A stretch of 27,885 bases of DNA from JAWLBM01 sp041687675. Its GTDB lineage: Bacteria; Pseudomonadota; Alphaproteobacteria; Rhizobiales; Pleomorphomonadaceae. Positions within the stretch are counted from its first letter, which is position 1. The number at the start of each line of letters is the position of its first letter. The notes beneath the pieces are model-generated. The model was not told the DNA's origin, did not search any database, and saw nothing but the letters and a program-made list of their open reading frames with translations. Below are positions 15,168 to 22,603 of this stretch, piece after piece. The stretch lies in the NCBI GenBank assembly GCA_041687675.1, contig JAWLBM010000054.1, forward strand, positions 1 to 27,885. The letters run 5' to 3'. The translations under genes and the position numbers were made by a program.

Positions 15168-15998
15168 ATGATGAAACCCACCGAATTCCTGCGCGGCACC
15201 GCGCTTGCCGTCGTGCTCGGCGCCCCGCTCGCCCTGACCCCCGCGCTCGCCCAGGACGCCGCGACCGGCGGCGGCGAGCAGCCGATGAACGCCCAGCAGC
15301 AGCAGCCCGCGGGCGAGGGCCAGACCACGGCCGAACAGGAGCAGCCTGCAGCGACCGGCGAGGCCGGCGATCAGCAGGGCACCGCCAACGCCCAGGACCA
15401 GCAGACGCCGAATCCGGACGCCCTGATCGCCACCGTCGGCGACGCCGAGATCCGCGGCTCCGACGTGATGACCGCCATCGGCGCGCTGCCGCCGCGGCTG
15501 CGCACCCAGCAGCCGGACCTGCTGGTTCCGCTCGCGGTCGAGCAGCTGGTGCTGCGCGAGCTTATCCTCGACCGGGCCCGCCAGGAGAACCTCGCCGAGG
15601 ATCCCGACGTGCGCCAGCTCGTCGACGAGGCGGCCCAACTCGCCGAGGAGGACGCGATGGTGCAGGTCTGGCTCCAGCGCGAGCTCGACGAGCGGGTGAC
15701 CGACCAAGCGGTCGAGCAGAGCTATGCGCAGGCCCAGGCGACGACCCAGCAGGAGCTGCCGCCGCTGGACGAGGTGCGCCCGCAGATCGAGCAGACGCTG
15801 CGCCAGCAGGCCATCGCCGAGATCAGCAACGAGCTGCGTCAGGGCGCCGAGGTGACCTTCTACGACGCCAGCGGCTCGCCGGTGGTGATGCCGCCGGTCG
15901 CCGAGACCGGCGCGGTGGGCTCCGGCGCGGCGACGCCGGGCGCCGACGGCGACCGGATCGACGACATGGGCGGCGACATGCAGCAGGCGCCGCAGTGA
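15168..15998 (+). CDS. Secreted SurA-N-like protein without a PPIase domain
   Basis: A 276-residue exported protein. The signal peptide covers about 1-28 (LAVVLGAPLALTPALAQ, cleavage after ALA or AQ). A Gln/Ala/Glu-rich low-complexity stretch follows to about 80. Residues 82-230 resemble the chaperone part of SurA/PpiD foldases: DALIATVGDAEIRGSDV, then a helical hairpin (LVPLAVEQLVLRELILDRAR) and a C-terminal helix that begins LDEVRPQIEQTLRQQ, the usual post-PPIase element. No parvulin domain lies between them, so this is probably a periplasmic chaperone or holdase without isomerase activity. Start: ATG at 15168 with AAGGAGG seven bases upstream; the next codon is also ATG. It has a perfect EcfG promoter. 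Confidence 0.8.
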   Translation: MMKPTEFLRGTALAVVLGAPLALTPALAQDAATGGGEQPMNAQQQQPAGEGQTTAEQEQPAATGEAGDQQGTANAQDQQTPNPDALIATVGDAEIRGSDVMTAIGALPPRLRTQQPDLLVPLAVEQLVLRELILDRARQENLAEDPDVRQLVDEAAQLAEEDAMVQVWLQRELDERVTDQAVEQSYAQAQATTQQELPPLDEVRPQIEQTLRQQAIAEISNELRQGAEVTFYDASGSPVVMPPVAETGAVGSGAATPGADGDRIDDMGGDMQQAPQ

Positions 15999-16020
15999 CG
16001 GCCTAGTGCGCGAACGCGAA

Positions 16021-16048
16021 CGGCCGGGGCGGTCAGCCGCCCCGGCCG
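16021..16048. terminator. Bidirectional hairpin between convergent genes
   Basis: CGGCCGGGGCGG (16021-16032) pairs perfectly with CCGCCCCGGCCG (16037-16048) around a TCAG loop. It lies between the stops of the SurA-like gene (15998) and the HMA-like gene (16060). There is no T-tract. Confidence 0.65.
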
Positions 16049-16059
16049 CGCCGCATCGC

Positions 16060-16296
16060 TCACGGGGTGTCGGGGGACAGAGGCGGGTCCGGGTGGATCA
16101 CCCGGGTGACGGTGTAGCCGGCGCCCTCGATGGCGAAGGAGACCACCTGCGGGTCGGCCGAGCGGCTGACCTTCACCCGGCCGAGCCCCGCGTCCACCTC
16201 GATGGCGACGTCGGTCCCGAATTCGCGGCGGATCGCCCTGGCGATCTCGGGTTCGCAGATCCCGGGCTGCATGCCCGGCACTTCGTAGATGTTCAT
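16060..16296 (-). CDS. Small HMA-like protein lacking the CxxC motif
   Basis: A 78-residue protein with the beta-alpha-beta-beta-alpha-beta pattern of heavy-metal-associated (Atx1-like) domains: IYEVPGM, helix CEPEIARAIRREFG, strands VAIEVDAG and RVKVSRS, helix DPQVVSFAIEGAG, strand YTVTRV. The metal loop reads GMQPGIC in place of GMxCxxC, so only Cys14 remains and ordinary Cu(I) binding by two thiols is not possible. Start: ATG at 16296, preceded by GGAGGGGAGA and overlapping the upstream stop by four bases (ATGA). It is the last gene of the type III polyketide synthase operon, so a role there, perhaps as a binding or partner protein, is inferred. Confidence 0.75.
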   Translation of the reverse strand: MNIYEVPGMQPGICEPEIARAIRREFGTDVAIEVDAGLGRVKVSRSADPQVVSFAIEGAGYTVTRVIHPDPPLSPDTP

Positions 16297-17420
16297 CCCG
16301 GTCTCCCCTCCAGTGCCGTACCGGCGGCCGCACCGCCGATGCGGGTCGCCGACGCCGCCCGGCGGATGAGGCCCGGCGCGAGCGCGCCGACGCCGACGAC
16401 GAGCTCGGCCAGCGGCGGCATCGCCAGCAGCCGGTCGATGAGCCCCGCCCGCCGCATCTGACCGCCCGCGGACGCTGCAAGGTCGGCCAGATAGTCCTCC
16501 GGCCGACCCCCTGCCGCGAGGCGGCCGGCGGCGAGCAGCGCCGAGCCGAGCGCGATAGCCATGCCGTCGCCGGTGAAGGACGGCGTCACCGCCGCCTGGT
16601 CGCCGAGTCGCCAGAGCCAGTCCGGCCCCGGGGGCGCGCGGAAGGCGCGGTAGCCGTAGGGCACCTGCGCCACCGTCAGGGGCCGCGCGGCGGTGGGACG
16701 GGCCCGCTCCAGCCGCCGGCCGAGCTCCGGGCACTCCGCCGCGACTCCGGCGATCAGGGCCTCCGCGCCGCCGGCGGTCCGCAGCCGCGCCGGATCGACC
16801 GCGAGGCAGAGGTTCGCGGTGCCGTCGGCGAGCGGCAGCAATCCGGCGTAGCCGCCGGGGAAGAGATGGACCTCGACCGCGTCGCCGAGGCGGTCCGCCG
16901 CCGCCGGCCCGAGCCGCAGGTGACGCTTGATGCCGACCCGGTTGCCGTCGCCCGGCGGCCGACGCCGCCAGCCGCGGAGGTCGTGCTTGCCGGTGGCGAG
17001 GAGCACGGCCGGCGCCGACACGGCGGTGCCGTCGGAGAGCCAGGCGGTCGCGTCCTCCAGCCGGCGGACGGCAAGGCCGGTCCTCACCTCCGCCCCCGCC
17101 TCGGCGGCGCGGTCGAGAAGCGCGGCGTCGAGCCGGCGCCTGGAGAGCGAGGCGGCGGGGAAGGGCAGGTCCGCCTCCGCCCGGCGGCCCCCGGCGAACA
17201 GGCGGACCGCACGGAGCGGACGGGCGCCGAGCGCCGGAAGGTCGAGCCCCAGCGCCTCCAGGAAGCCGATGCTCTCGACGCTCATGAATTCGCCGCAGAC
17301 CTTGTCCGCCGGGCCGCGCTCCCGCTCGATCAGCACCACCGATCGCCCGGCGGAGGCGAGCCCGAGCGCCGCGGCCGCGCCCGCGAGGCCGCCGCCGATC
17401 ACCAGCGCGTCCGGCTTCAT
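16293..17420 (-). CDS. FAD-dependent oxidoreductase, geranylgeranyl-reductase/hydroxylase type
   Basis: A 375-residue flavoprotein. The N-terminal Rossmann motif is GGGLAGAAAALGLASAG (9-25). KVCGEFMS (about 40-47) is typical of geranylgeranyl-reductase-like and aromatic hydroxylase-like families, and GDQAAVTPSFTGDGMA is the second FAD-binding motif. No transmembrane helix or signal peptide is seen. Its place beside a type III polyketide synthase and a methyltransferase suggests that it oxidises or reduces the polyketide product; Streptomyces srsABC shows the same trio logic (synthase, methyltransferase, flavin hydroxylase). Hydroxylase versus reductase cannot be decided here. The ATG at 17420 overlaps the upstream stop by four bases. 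Confidence 0.85.
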   Translation of the reverse strand: MKPDALVIGGGLAGAAAALGLASAGRSVVLIERERGPADKVCGEFMSVESIGFLEALGLDLPALGARPLRAVRLFAGGRRAEADLPFPAASLSRRRLDAALLDRAAEAGAEVRTGLAVRRLEDATAWLSDGTAVSAPAVLLATGKHDLRGWRRRPPGDGNRVGIKRHLRLGPAAADRLGDAVEVHLFPGGYAGLLPLADGTANLCLAVDPARLRTAGGAEALIAGVAAECPELGRRLERARPTAARPLTVAQVPYGYRAFRAPPGPDWLWRLGDQAAVTPSFTGDGMAIALGSALLAAGRLAAGGRPEDYLADLAASAGGQMRRAGLIDRLLAMPPLAELVVGVGALAPGLIRRAASATRIGGAAAGTALEGRPG

Positions 17421-18142
17421 CGCACCGCTCCCGTCCTGACGCAGACGCCCCAGCGGAACGGCAGCCACCAGCGCACGTCCGCCCGCCAGGCCGGGATGCC
17501 GGCGGCACGGAGGAGGGCGGTCCAGTCCTCGCGCCGGAACGCCCGGCGGACGGAGACCGGCCCGTCGTGGCGGACGAAGCGGTGCATGCGGGCGGGCCCG
17601 AGCGTCACCTTCAGGAAGAGATGCGGCAGCGGATGGCGGTGGAGGTCGTTGACGAACCAGCCGACCGCCGCGGTGCGGTCCATCCACCGCACGAAGCGGA
17701 GGAGGTCGGCGTCGGCGAGGTGGTGGGCGAAGAGGGCGCTGACGATCACGTCGAACCGCCGCTCCGGGCCGATGTCGAAGAGATCGGCGGTCTCGAAGGC
17801 GATCCGCATGTCCGGCGGCGTCGCCTCGCGCGCGGCCCGCGTCGCCTGCGGGTTGATGTCGACCCCGACGAGATCCGCCTCGATCCCGGCCCGGTCGGCG
17901 AAGCGGCGGATCCGCCGCAGCCCGTCGCCGTGGCCGCAGCCGACGTCGAGCACCGAGAGCCGGTCCCGCCCCGCCGCGAAGCCCGCCAGCGCGTGCAGCG
18001 TCGGCCGGTAGCCGAGGCTGAGCCGGTTGAGCGTCTCGAGGTCCCGGAGGCAGCCGCGGTAGTCGTCGAACGGCACGGCCTCGGTGTCCATCCGCTCCTC
18101 GGCGACGAGCCGTCCGGGCAGCGCGAAGCCCTCCGCGCTCAT
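17417..18142 (-). CDS. Class I SAM-dependent methyltransferase of the polyketide operon
   Basis: A 241-residue methyltransferase. The SAM-binding motif LDVGCGHGDGL is at 65-75, the acidic post-motif VGVDINPQA follows, then FDVIVSALFAHHL and WFVNDLHRHPLPH. A Rossmann core with a C-terminal extension is seen, and no membrane segment. It lies between the polyketide synthase and the oxidoreductase, with four-base overlaps on both sides, so O- or C-methylation of the polyketide is the natural inference; the substrate is not shown by sequence. Start: ATG at 18142. Confidence 0.85.
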   Translation of the reverse strand: MSAEGFALPGRLVAEERMDTEAVPFDDYRGCLRDLETLNRLSLGYRPTLHALAGFAAGRDRLSVLDVGCGHGDGLRRIRRFADRAGIEADLVGVDINPQATRAAREATPPDMRIAFETADLFDIGPERRFDVIVSALFAHHLADADLLRFVRWMDRTAAVGWFVNDLHRHPLPHLFLKVTLGPARMHRFVRHDGPVSVRRAFRREDWTALLRAAGIPAWRADVRWWLPFRWGVCVRTGAVR

Positions 18143-19245
18143 GCCGCGACCCGGAAGGTGAAGCTCTCGACGCTGAGGCCGGGCCCGAAGCCGAGCGCGA
18201 CGCCACGCTCGCCCGGGGCGGCGGCGCGCTCGAGCAGCGCCGCGAGGACGAACATCACTGTCGCCGAGGACATGTTGCCGTGGCTGGCGAGCACGTCGCG
18301 CGAGGCGGCGAGCGCCTCGGGCCCGAGGTCGAGGCACTCCTCGACCGCGTCGAGGATCGACCGCCCGCCCGGATGGACCGCCCAGAGGCCGACCTCCGAC
18401 AGCGGCCGCTGCCCCAGCAACTCGGCGACATGGGCGGGAAGATGCGTGCCGATCGTGCGCGGCACGGCGCCGGAGAGGTGCATGTCGAAGCCGTCGTCCC
18501 CGATCCGCCAGGTGATCTGCCCGGCGCTCTCCGGAAGGAGGGCCTGGCCGAAGCGGTCGAGTTCGAGGCCGGTCGCGTCGGCGCTGACGAGGCTTGCCGC
18601 GCAGCCGTCCGCGAACAGCAGGAACATCAACGCGGTCTCGAGGTCGCCCGTCTCCTGCAGGTGCAGCGAGCAGAGCTCGAGATTGAGGACGAGCACCCGC
18701 GCCTCCGGCTCCGAGCGGACCACGTGGCGGGCGATCTTGAGCGCGTTGAAGGCGGCGTTGCAGCCCATGAAGCCGACCGTGGTCCGTTCCACCGACGGCG
18801 ACAGGCCGAAGCGCTTGATGACGTGCTGGTCGACGCCCGGCGCGGCGAAGCCGGTGCAGGTGGTCAGCACGAGGTGGGTGATTCCGGCGCGCCAGCCGGG
18901 GCCGAGCCGATCGGCGAGGTCCTCGACGGCCCGCTCGGCAAGCGGCGCCGCCTCGGCCTCGTAGCGGGCCATCCGCGCGCCGGTCGAGGGATAGGCGCCG
19001 GCGCGGTAGAACCCACCCGTGTCGAGCGCGGCCGCGCCGCCGCCCGGCTCGAGCGGCGAGTGGCGGGCGGCGATGCCGGCCCGCGAGGCCATGCGGGCGA
19101 ACAGGCGGCGCTCCCGCTCGCCGGACAGCCCGGCCGGCATGAACGAGACGTAGCGGTCGTGGAAGTCGTGCGCCGGCGTCGCCCTGCCGATCGCGTTCAC
19201 GTGGGCGGCGGTCTGCCGCCGGGAAGGGCTCGCCTTGCTCTGCAT
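18139..19245 (-). CDS. Type III polyketide synthase (chalcone synthase family)
   Basis: A 368-residue synthase that would extend an acyl-CoA starter with malonyl-CoA. The catalytic triad is complete: Cys162 (FMGCNAAFNALK), His291 (WAVHPGGRS) and Asn324 (SHGNMSSATV). LTTCTGFAAPG (127-137) and the C-terminal GFGPGLSVE are also family signatures. Length is typical for bacterial enzymes. Starter and product are unknown; alkylresorcinol, alkylpyrone or resorcylic acid products are the usual options. Start: ATG at 19245 with GGAG five bases upstream; an in-frame GTG two codons earlier is less likely. Gene order is P19-like, synthase, methyltransferase, oxidoreductase, HMA-like, with an 11-base gap and then overlaps. 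Confidence 0.93.
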   Translation of the reverse strand: MQSKASPSRRQTAAHVNAIGRATPAHDFHDRYVSFMPAGLSGERERRLFARMASRAGIAARHSPLEPGGGAAALDTGGFYRAGAYPSTGARMARYEAEAAPLAERAVEDLADRLGPGWRAGITHLVLTTCTGFAAPGVDQHVIKRFGLSPSVERTTVGFMGCNAAFNALKIARHVVRSEPEARVLVLNLELCSLHLQETGDLETALMFLLFADGCAASLVSADATGLELDRFGQALLPESAGQITWRIGDDGFDMHLSGAVPRTIGTHLPAHVAELLGQRPLSEVGLWAVHPGGRSILDAVEECLDLGPEALAASRDVLASHGNMSSATVMFVLAALLERAAAPGERGVALGFGPGLSVESFTFRVAA

Positions 19246-19256
19246 GCACACTCCGA

Positions 19257-19799
19257 TCAACCCTGGCCGGTCGTAAGATGTACGTCTGGAAACTCGACCG
19301 AAACGTCGCGGGCGTAGCGGCGACCGTTCACCTTGTCGTGACGAGGGAAGCGTGGCGCGGCAATGGAGACCGAAAGGCTGTATCTGCCCTCGCCGGGAAT
19401 GCGGATGTCGCGCCCGTAGTGGTAGAGGCCCGGGTGCCAGAGGAACGGCATCTCGAACGGGCCGATGCGCTCGCCACCCTCGGAGGTGAGTGTCAGCGTG
19501 ACGTCGAGGCCGGGAATGAAGCGGCCGTCGACCCGGTCGCACACGGCGATCTCGATGTGGCAGTTCTCCTCGTCCGGCTCCACCCACTCGAGCCCGCCGT
19601 CCTCCTGCAGGAAATATAGACCTTCCGCCTTCTCCTGGGCGAAGGCGACGGCGTAGTCGTCGGCCTCCTGGATCGCCCCGGTGTCGGCGACCTCGCCGAT
19701 CATGTAGGAGAGGGCGTCGTGGTAGGCGTCGCCGCCGGCGCGCGCCAGTTCGAGCTGTCGGGAGGTGGCCTCTTCGGAAGGCTTCATCGTCGCGGTCAT
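19257..19799 (-). CDS. P19/Tp34-like beta-sandwich protein, cytosolic
   Basis: A 180-residue protein. Residues about 90-175 align by eye with the P19/Tp34 family of periplasmic iron/copper-binding proteins. A HIE motif (CHIEIAV) is followed by a spacer, FIPGLDVTLTLTSEGG, then PFLWHPGLYHYGRDI (family PHYGANI), GEGRYSLSVSI and a final DVSVEF strand. Several His residues are kept. Unlike P19/Tp34 there is no signal peptide; the N-terminal 85 residues are acidic and helical. Metal binding is inferred. It is the first gene of the type III polyketide synthase operon, 11 bases before the synthase. Start: ATG at 19799 with GGAG six bases upstream. The family call is tentative; the reading frame is secure. 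Confidence 0.7.
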   Translation of the reverse strand: MTATMKPSEEATSRQLELARAGGDAYHDALSYMIGEVADTGAIQEADDYAVAFAQEKAEGLYFLQEDGGLEWVEPDEENCHIEIAVCDRVDGRFIPGLDVTLTLTSEGGERIGPFEMPFLWHPGLYHYGRDIRIPGEGRYSLSVSIAAPRFPRHDKVNGRRYARDVSVEFPDVHLTTGQG

Positions 19800-19850
19800 C
19801 GTCAACTCCGGTCGAGCCTTGCGGCGGCGCTTCGCCGCCTGACCGGTGTC

Positions 19851-19875
19851 AACCATGCGCGCCGCGACCCGTTCC
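19851..19875 (-). promoter_or_regulatory. Near-consensus EcfG promoter of the polyketide operon
   Basis: Minus strand GGAAC (19875-19871), 16 bases, GGTT (19854-19851), one base off CGTT. It fills the 81-base gap between pmtA and the P19-like gene and would start transcription about 45 bases before the ATG at 19799. A perfect 7-bp hairpin (19823-19829 with 19833-19839) follows; it could be the pmtA terminator or a 5' leader structure. Confidence 0.55.
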
Positions 19876-19880
19876 CCCGA

Positions 19881-20537
19881 TCAGTCAAGGACCTCGAATT
19901 CGACGAGGCGGTAGAAGCCGCCGAGACCGGCGGCCCGGTCGGACAGCATGCGGATGCCGGGCAGGGCGGCGAGGCTGCGGGCGGTCACCGAGTGGTTCCA
20001 GCCGAGCCAGTGCCAGAGCGGCCGCAGCGGCGCGGCGAGCGCCCGCCTGAAGTGGGAATCGGGCGCGAAGTGGCTGATGGCGATGATCCGGCCGCCCGGC
20101 TTCACCACCCGGCGGAGTTCGGACATCACCGCGGCCGGGTCGGGGACGACGGTCATCACGTACATCGCCATGGCGACGTCGAAGCTGCCGTCCGGCAGGC
20201 GCAGCGCCGAGGCGTCCATCTCGTGCAGGCCGTCGATGTTGGAGAGCCCGGACCGGCGCACGCGCTCGCGCGCCCGCTCAAGCATGTCCGGCGACAGGTC
20301 GATGCCGGTGACGCGCATCTCGCGGGGATAGTAGGGCAGCGAGATGCCGGTGCCGACGCCCACCTCGAGGACGCTGCGGGCCGAAGGCGGGATCGCCGCG
20401 ACGCCCGCCTTGCGGGAGGATTCCATGATCGGGCCGAACACCATGTCGTAGACCGGGGCCCAGCGGGCATAGGCCTCGACCACCTGTCCGACGCCGATCG
20501 CATCCCGTTCGCGCGAATTGGTCCGGTCCATCTGCAT
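19881..20537 (-). CDS. pmtA: Phosphatidylethanolamine N-methyltransferase-like (PmtA, Rhodobacter type)
   Basis: A 218-residue class I methyltransferase. YARWAPVYDMVFGPIM (23-38) is the entry typical of UbiE/Rhodobacter-type PmtA. The SAM loop is LEVGVGTGISLPYY (57-70), followed by VTGIDLSPDML and FDVAMAMYVMTVVPDP. It probably methylates phosphatidylethanolamine toward phosphatidylcholine; UbiE-type quinone methylation is the alternative. Start: ATG at 20537 with GGGGAGG six bases upstream; a second ATG lies two codons in. A TATAAC box (20589-20584, minus) and, further up, a perfect EcfG promoter (20699-20675) precede it, so both housekeeping and stress transcription are possible. Confidence 0.78.
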   Translation of the reverse strand: MQMDRTNSRERDAIGVGQVVEAYARWAPVYDMVFGPIMESSRKAGVAAIPPSARSVLEVGVGTGISLPYYPREMRVTGIDLSPDMLERARERVRRSGLSNIDGLHEMDASALRLPDGSFDVAMAMYVMTVVPDPAAVMSELRRVVKPGGRIIAISHFAPDSHFRRALAAPLRPLWHWLGWNHSVTARSLAALPGIRMLSDRAAGLGGFYRLVEFEVLD

Positions 20538-20674
20538 TCGTCGCCTCCCCGTCCGACTCGTGGTCACGCAGTATCGTGTCGCCGTTATACAGCGACGATG
20601 ACGATGTCGCGTCGTTTCTGCGAAGGGCTGCCGCGGCGCCGGGTCGAGCGCACCCGCGGCACGTCGGGACCTTC

Positions 20675-20699
20675 AACGGGCGATCGGCAAGGGGGTTCC
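20675..20699 (-). promoter_or_regulatory. Consensus EcfG promoter upstream of pmtA
   Basis: Minus strand GGAAC (20699-20695), 16 bases, CGTT (20678-20675): a perfect match. It starts 13 bases past the stop of the upstream methyltransferase gene and about 138 bases before the pmtA ATG. The predicted 5' leader is therefore about 130 nt long. Confidence 0.7.
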
Positions 20700-20711
20700 C
20701 GCCAAGGACCG

Positions 20712-21602
20712 CTACCCGGGGCGGCGGACGCAGTGGAACACCGCTCCGTTCCAGAGGCGGAACGGCCGGTCGCCGAGCCGCCGGACGTCGAAGCCGGCGG
20801 CCGCGGCGAACCTGGCGACGTCGCGCCGGTCGCGCTCGGGGTCGCCGCGATAGGAGGCGTTGAGGACGAGGAGGTCGCCGCCGGCGGCGAGGACCCGCGC
20901 CGCCTCCTGGAAGAAGCGGGCCGCGAACGGCTCGCCCGCGGCGAACAGATAGGGCATCGAATCCACCGCGATCACCAGGTCGAAGGCGCCGGCGGGAAAG
21001 CGGGAGAGGTCGTGGCCGCTCCCTTCGAGGATCTCCAACCCCTCGAGGCCGACCGCGCGCCGGCGCGCCTCCGCGACCATGCCCGGCGAGATGTCGAGGC
21101 CGACGATGCGCGGGATGCGGTCGGCGAGGGCCGTTGCCAGCCGCCCGATCCCGCAGCCGACGTCGAGCATCGCCCGCCGCGGCCCGAGCGCGGCGACGAG
21201 GTCGACCACCTCGGCGGTCGCGGCGGCAAGCCGCGTGGGATCGCCCATCGAATAGAGCGCGACGCTCGCCTCGGGGGACACCCGGACGGCGTTGTCGTAG
21301 CTGGCGGCGAAGCGCCGGATGGCCGCCTCCCCGTCGGCCGGCCCCTCGTGGTCCACCGCGCCGGCGGTGGCGCGGATCAGCCCGAAGTCGCCCCGGTGGG
21401 CGGCGGCGAGGCTGGCGAGTTCCGACATCTCAGGAGAACCGGGGTCGGCCGCGGCCGCCTCGGCGACGAGACGCAGCACCTCCCCGTCGTCGGGCACCGC
21501 GAGGACGAGGCGCATCAGTGCGATGGGCGGGGGGGCGTCCCCGCGCGTGCAGGCGAGGATCTCCGCGGGAAGGGCCGCTTGCCGCGGCGGCGGTCGGGTC
21601 AT
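20712..21602 (-). CDS. Class I SAM-dependent methyltransferase of the sugar-conjugate operon
   Basis: A 296-residue methyltransferase. Residues 1-140 form a helical N-terminal part (YDNAVRVSPEASVALYSMG before the core). The SAM motif is LDVGCGIGRLATAL (146-159), then IVGLDISPGMVAEAR and FDLVIAVDSMPYLF. It is the last gene of the six-gene operon and overlaps the GNAT gene by four bases. The substrate is unknown; an NodS-like or sugar-N/O-methylating role would fit its neighbours but is inference. It has no similarity in motif detail to pmtA just downstream beyond the fold. Confidence 0.82.
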   Translation of the reverse strand: MTRPPPRQAALPAEILACTRGDAPPPIALMRLVLAVPDDGEVLRLVAEAAAADPGSPEMSELASLAAAHRGDFGLIRATAGAVDHEGPADGEAAIRRFAASYDNAVRVSPEASVALYSMGDPTRLAAATAEVVDLVAALGPRRAMLDVGCGIGRLATALADRIPRIVGLDISPGMVAEARRRAVGLEGLEILEGSGHDLSRFPAGAFDLVIAVDSMPYLFAAGEPFAARFFQEAARVLAAGGDLLVLNASYRGDPERDRRDVARFAAAAGFDVRRLGDRPFRLWNGAVFHCVRRPG

Positions 21603-22603
21603 CGGCCGCTCCCGCGTCGGAAGGATCGGCGGCGGCTGAAGCGGTCGGTGCCGCCCCAGCGGTACTTGTAGTCCTCCGCGCCGCGGAGGAAGCGATACTC
21701 GGTCCGGCCTTCGGCGGCGGCCAGGGCGATGGCCTCGGCCATGGCGATCGAGCCGGGGCTCTCCTCGGAAAAGCCCGGGTCGAAGCCTCCCATGTAGGCG
21801 AGCGCGGCGCCGCCGTGGGCCATCCCATGGTAGGCCGCCGCCACCGTGCCGCCGATGCGGACGACGAGGCTCCGCGCCATGCCCGCCGCCGCGAGCCGGT
21901 GGAGCGCCTCCAGGTGGAAGCGCGCCGCCCGCGGGTCGGCGAGCACGCCCTCCTCGCCTCGGCCGCTCCAGCGCATCCGGTGCAGCCGCTCCAGTTCGGC
22001 GAAGAAGCGGTCCGGATCCTCCTCGCAGCGCTCCACAAGGACGCCGCCGCGGGCCTCGGCCTTCTCGCGCGCCCGGCGGACCTGCCGGCGCTTCCTGGAG
22101 GGAAGACAGGCGGGAAAGCCGGCCTCGAGCGACAGCACCGGGCAGGTCACCGTCTCCTCCGAGAGGTCCTCGCAGCCGGCCGGGACGGGCAGCCGCGGGG
22201 CGGCGGCGGCGCCGTCGAGGTCCTCGAGGTCCCAGCGGTCCCAGTCGAGCCGGGCCGCCGCCGCCACCAGCGCCTCGACCGCCTCCGGCCCCGCGGCCGG
22301 GTCGACCAGCACGTCGAGGTGGTCGGCGAGCGAGATGCCGAGCGGCAGCAGCCGGCGGCCGAGGGGGCCGTCGCGCTCGATCCAGGACGGCGCCAGCGCG
22401 ACGAGACGCCCGGCCCGGCGAACGGCGATGGTGGCGAGGGGGCCGGGCGCGAAGGCGGGCCACCAGGGGATCAGGAAGGCGGGGGACTGGAAGACCGTGG
22501 CGGCCGGCGCGCGGGCGAACAGGTCCCACCACTCGCCCTCGATCGCGGCGAGCCGGTCCGGGTCGTCGATCACCTCGACGCCGGAGGGGAGGGCGGCGGT
22601 CAT
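21599..22603 (-). CDS. GNAT acyltransferase, CelD/BcsL family
   Basis: A 334-residue protein of the Acetyltransf_6 (CelD/BcsL-like) group. The opening EGEWWDLFARAPAATVFQSP is characteristic, and the basic segment RKRRQVRRAREKAEA and the acyl-CoA region (AGMARSLVVRIGGTVAAAYHGM) follow. The C-terminal signature FLRGAEDYKYRWGG is nearly invariant in the family. These proteins are thought to N-acylate amino groups in polysaccharide or glycolipid assembly. The upstream deacetylase could create the amine that this enzyme re-acylates (inference). Four-base overlaps join it to its neighbours. Confidence 0.88.
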   Translation of the reverse strand: MTAALPSGVEVIDDPDRLAAIEGEWWDLFARAPAATVFQSPAFLIPWWPAFAPGPLATIAVRRAGRLVALAPSWIERDGPLGRRLLPLGISLADHLDVLVDPAAGPEAVEALVAAAARLDWDRWDLEDLDGAAAAPRLPVPAGCEDLSEETVTCPVLSLEAGFPACLPSRKRRQVRRAREKAEARGGVLVERCEEDPDRFFAELERLHRMRWSGRGEEGVLADPRAARFHLEALHRLAAAGMARSLVVRIGGTVAAAYHGMAHGGAALAYMGGFDPGFSEESPGSIAMAEAIALAAAEGRTEYRFLRGAEDYKYRWGGTDRFSRRRSFRRGSGR

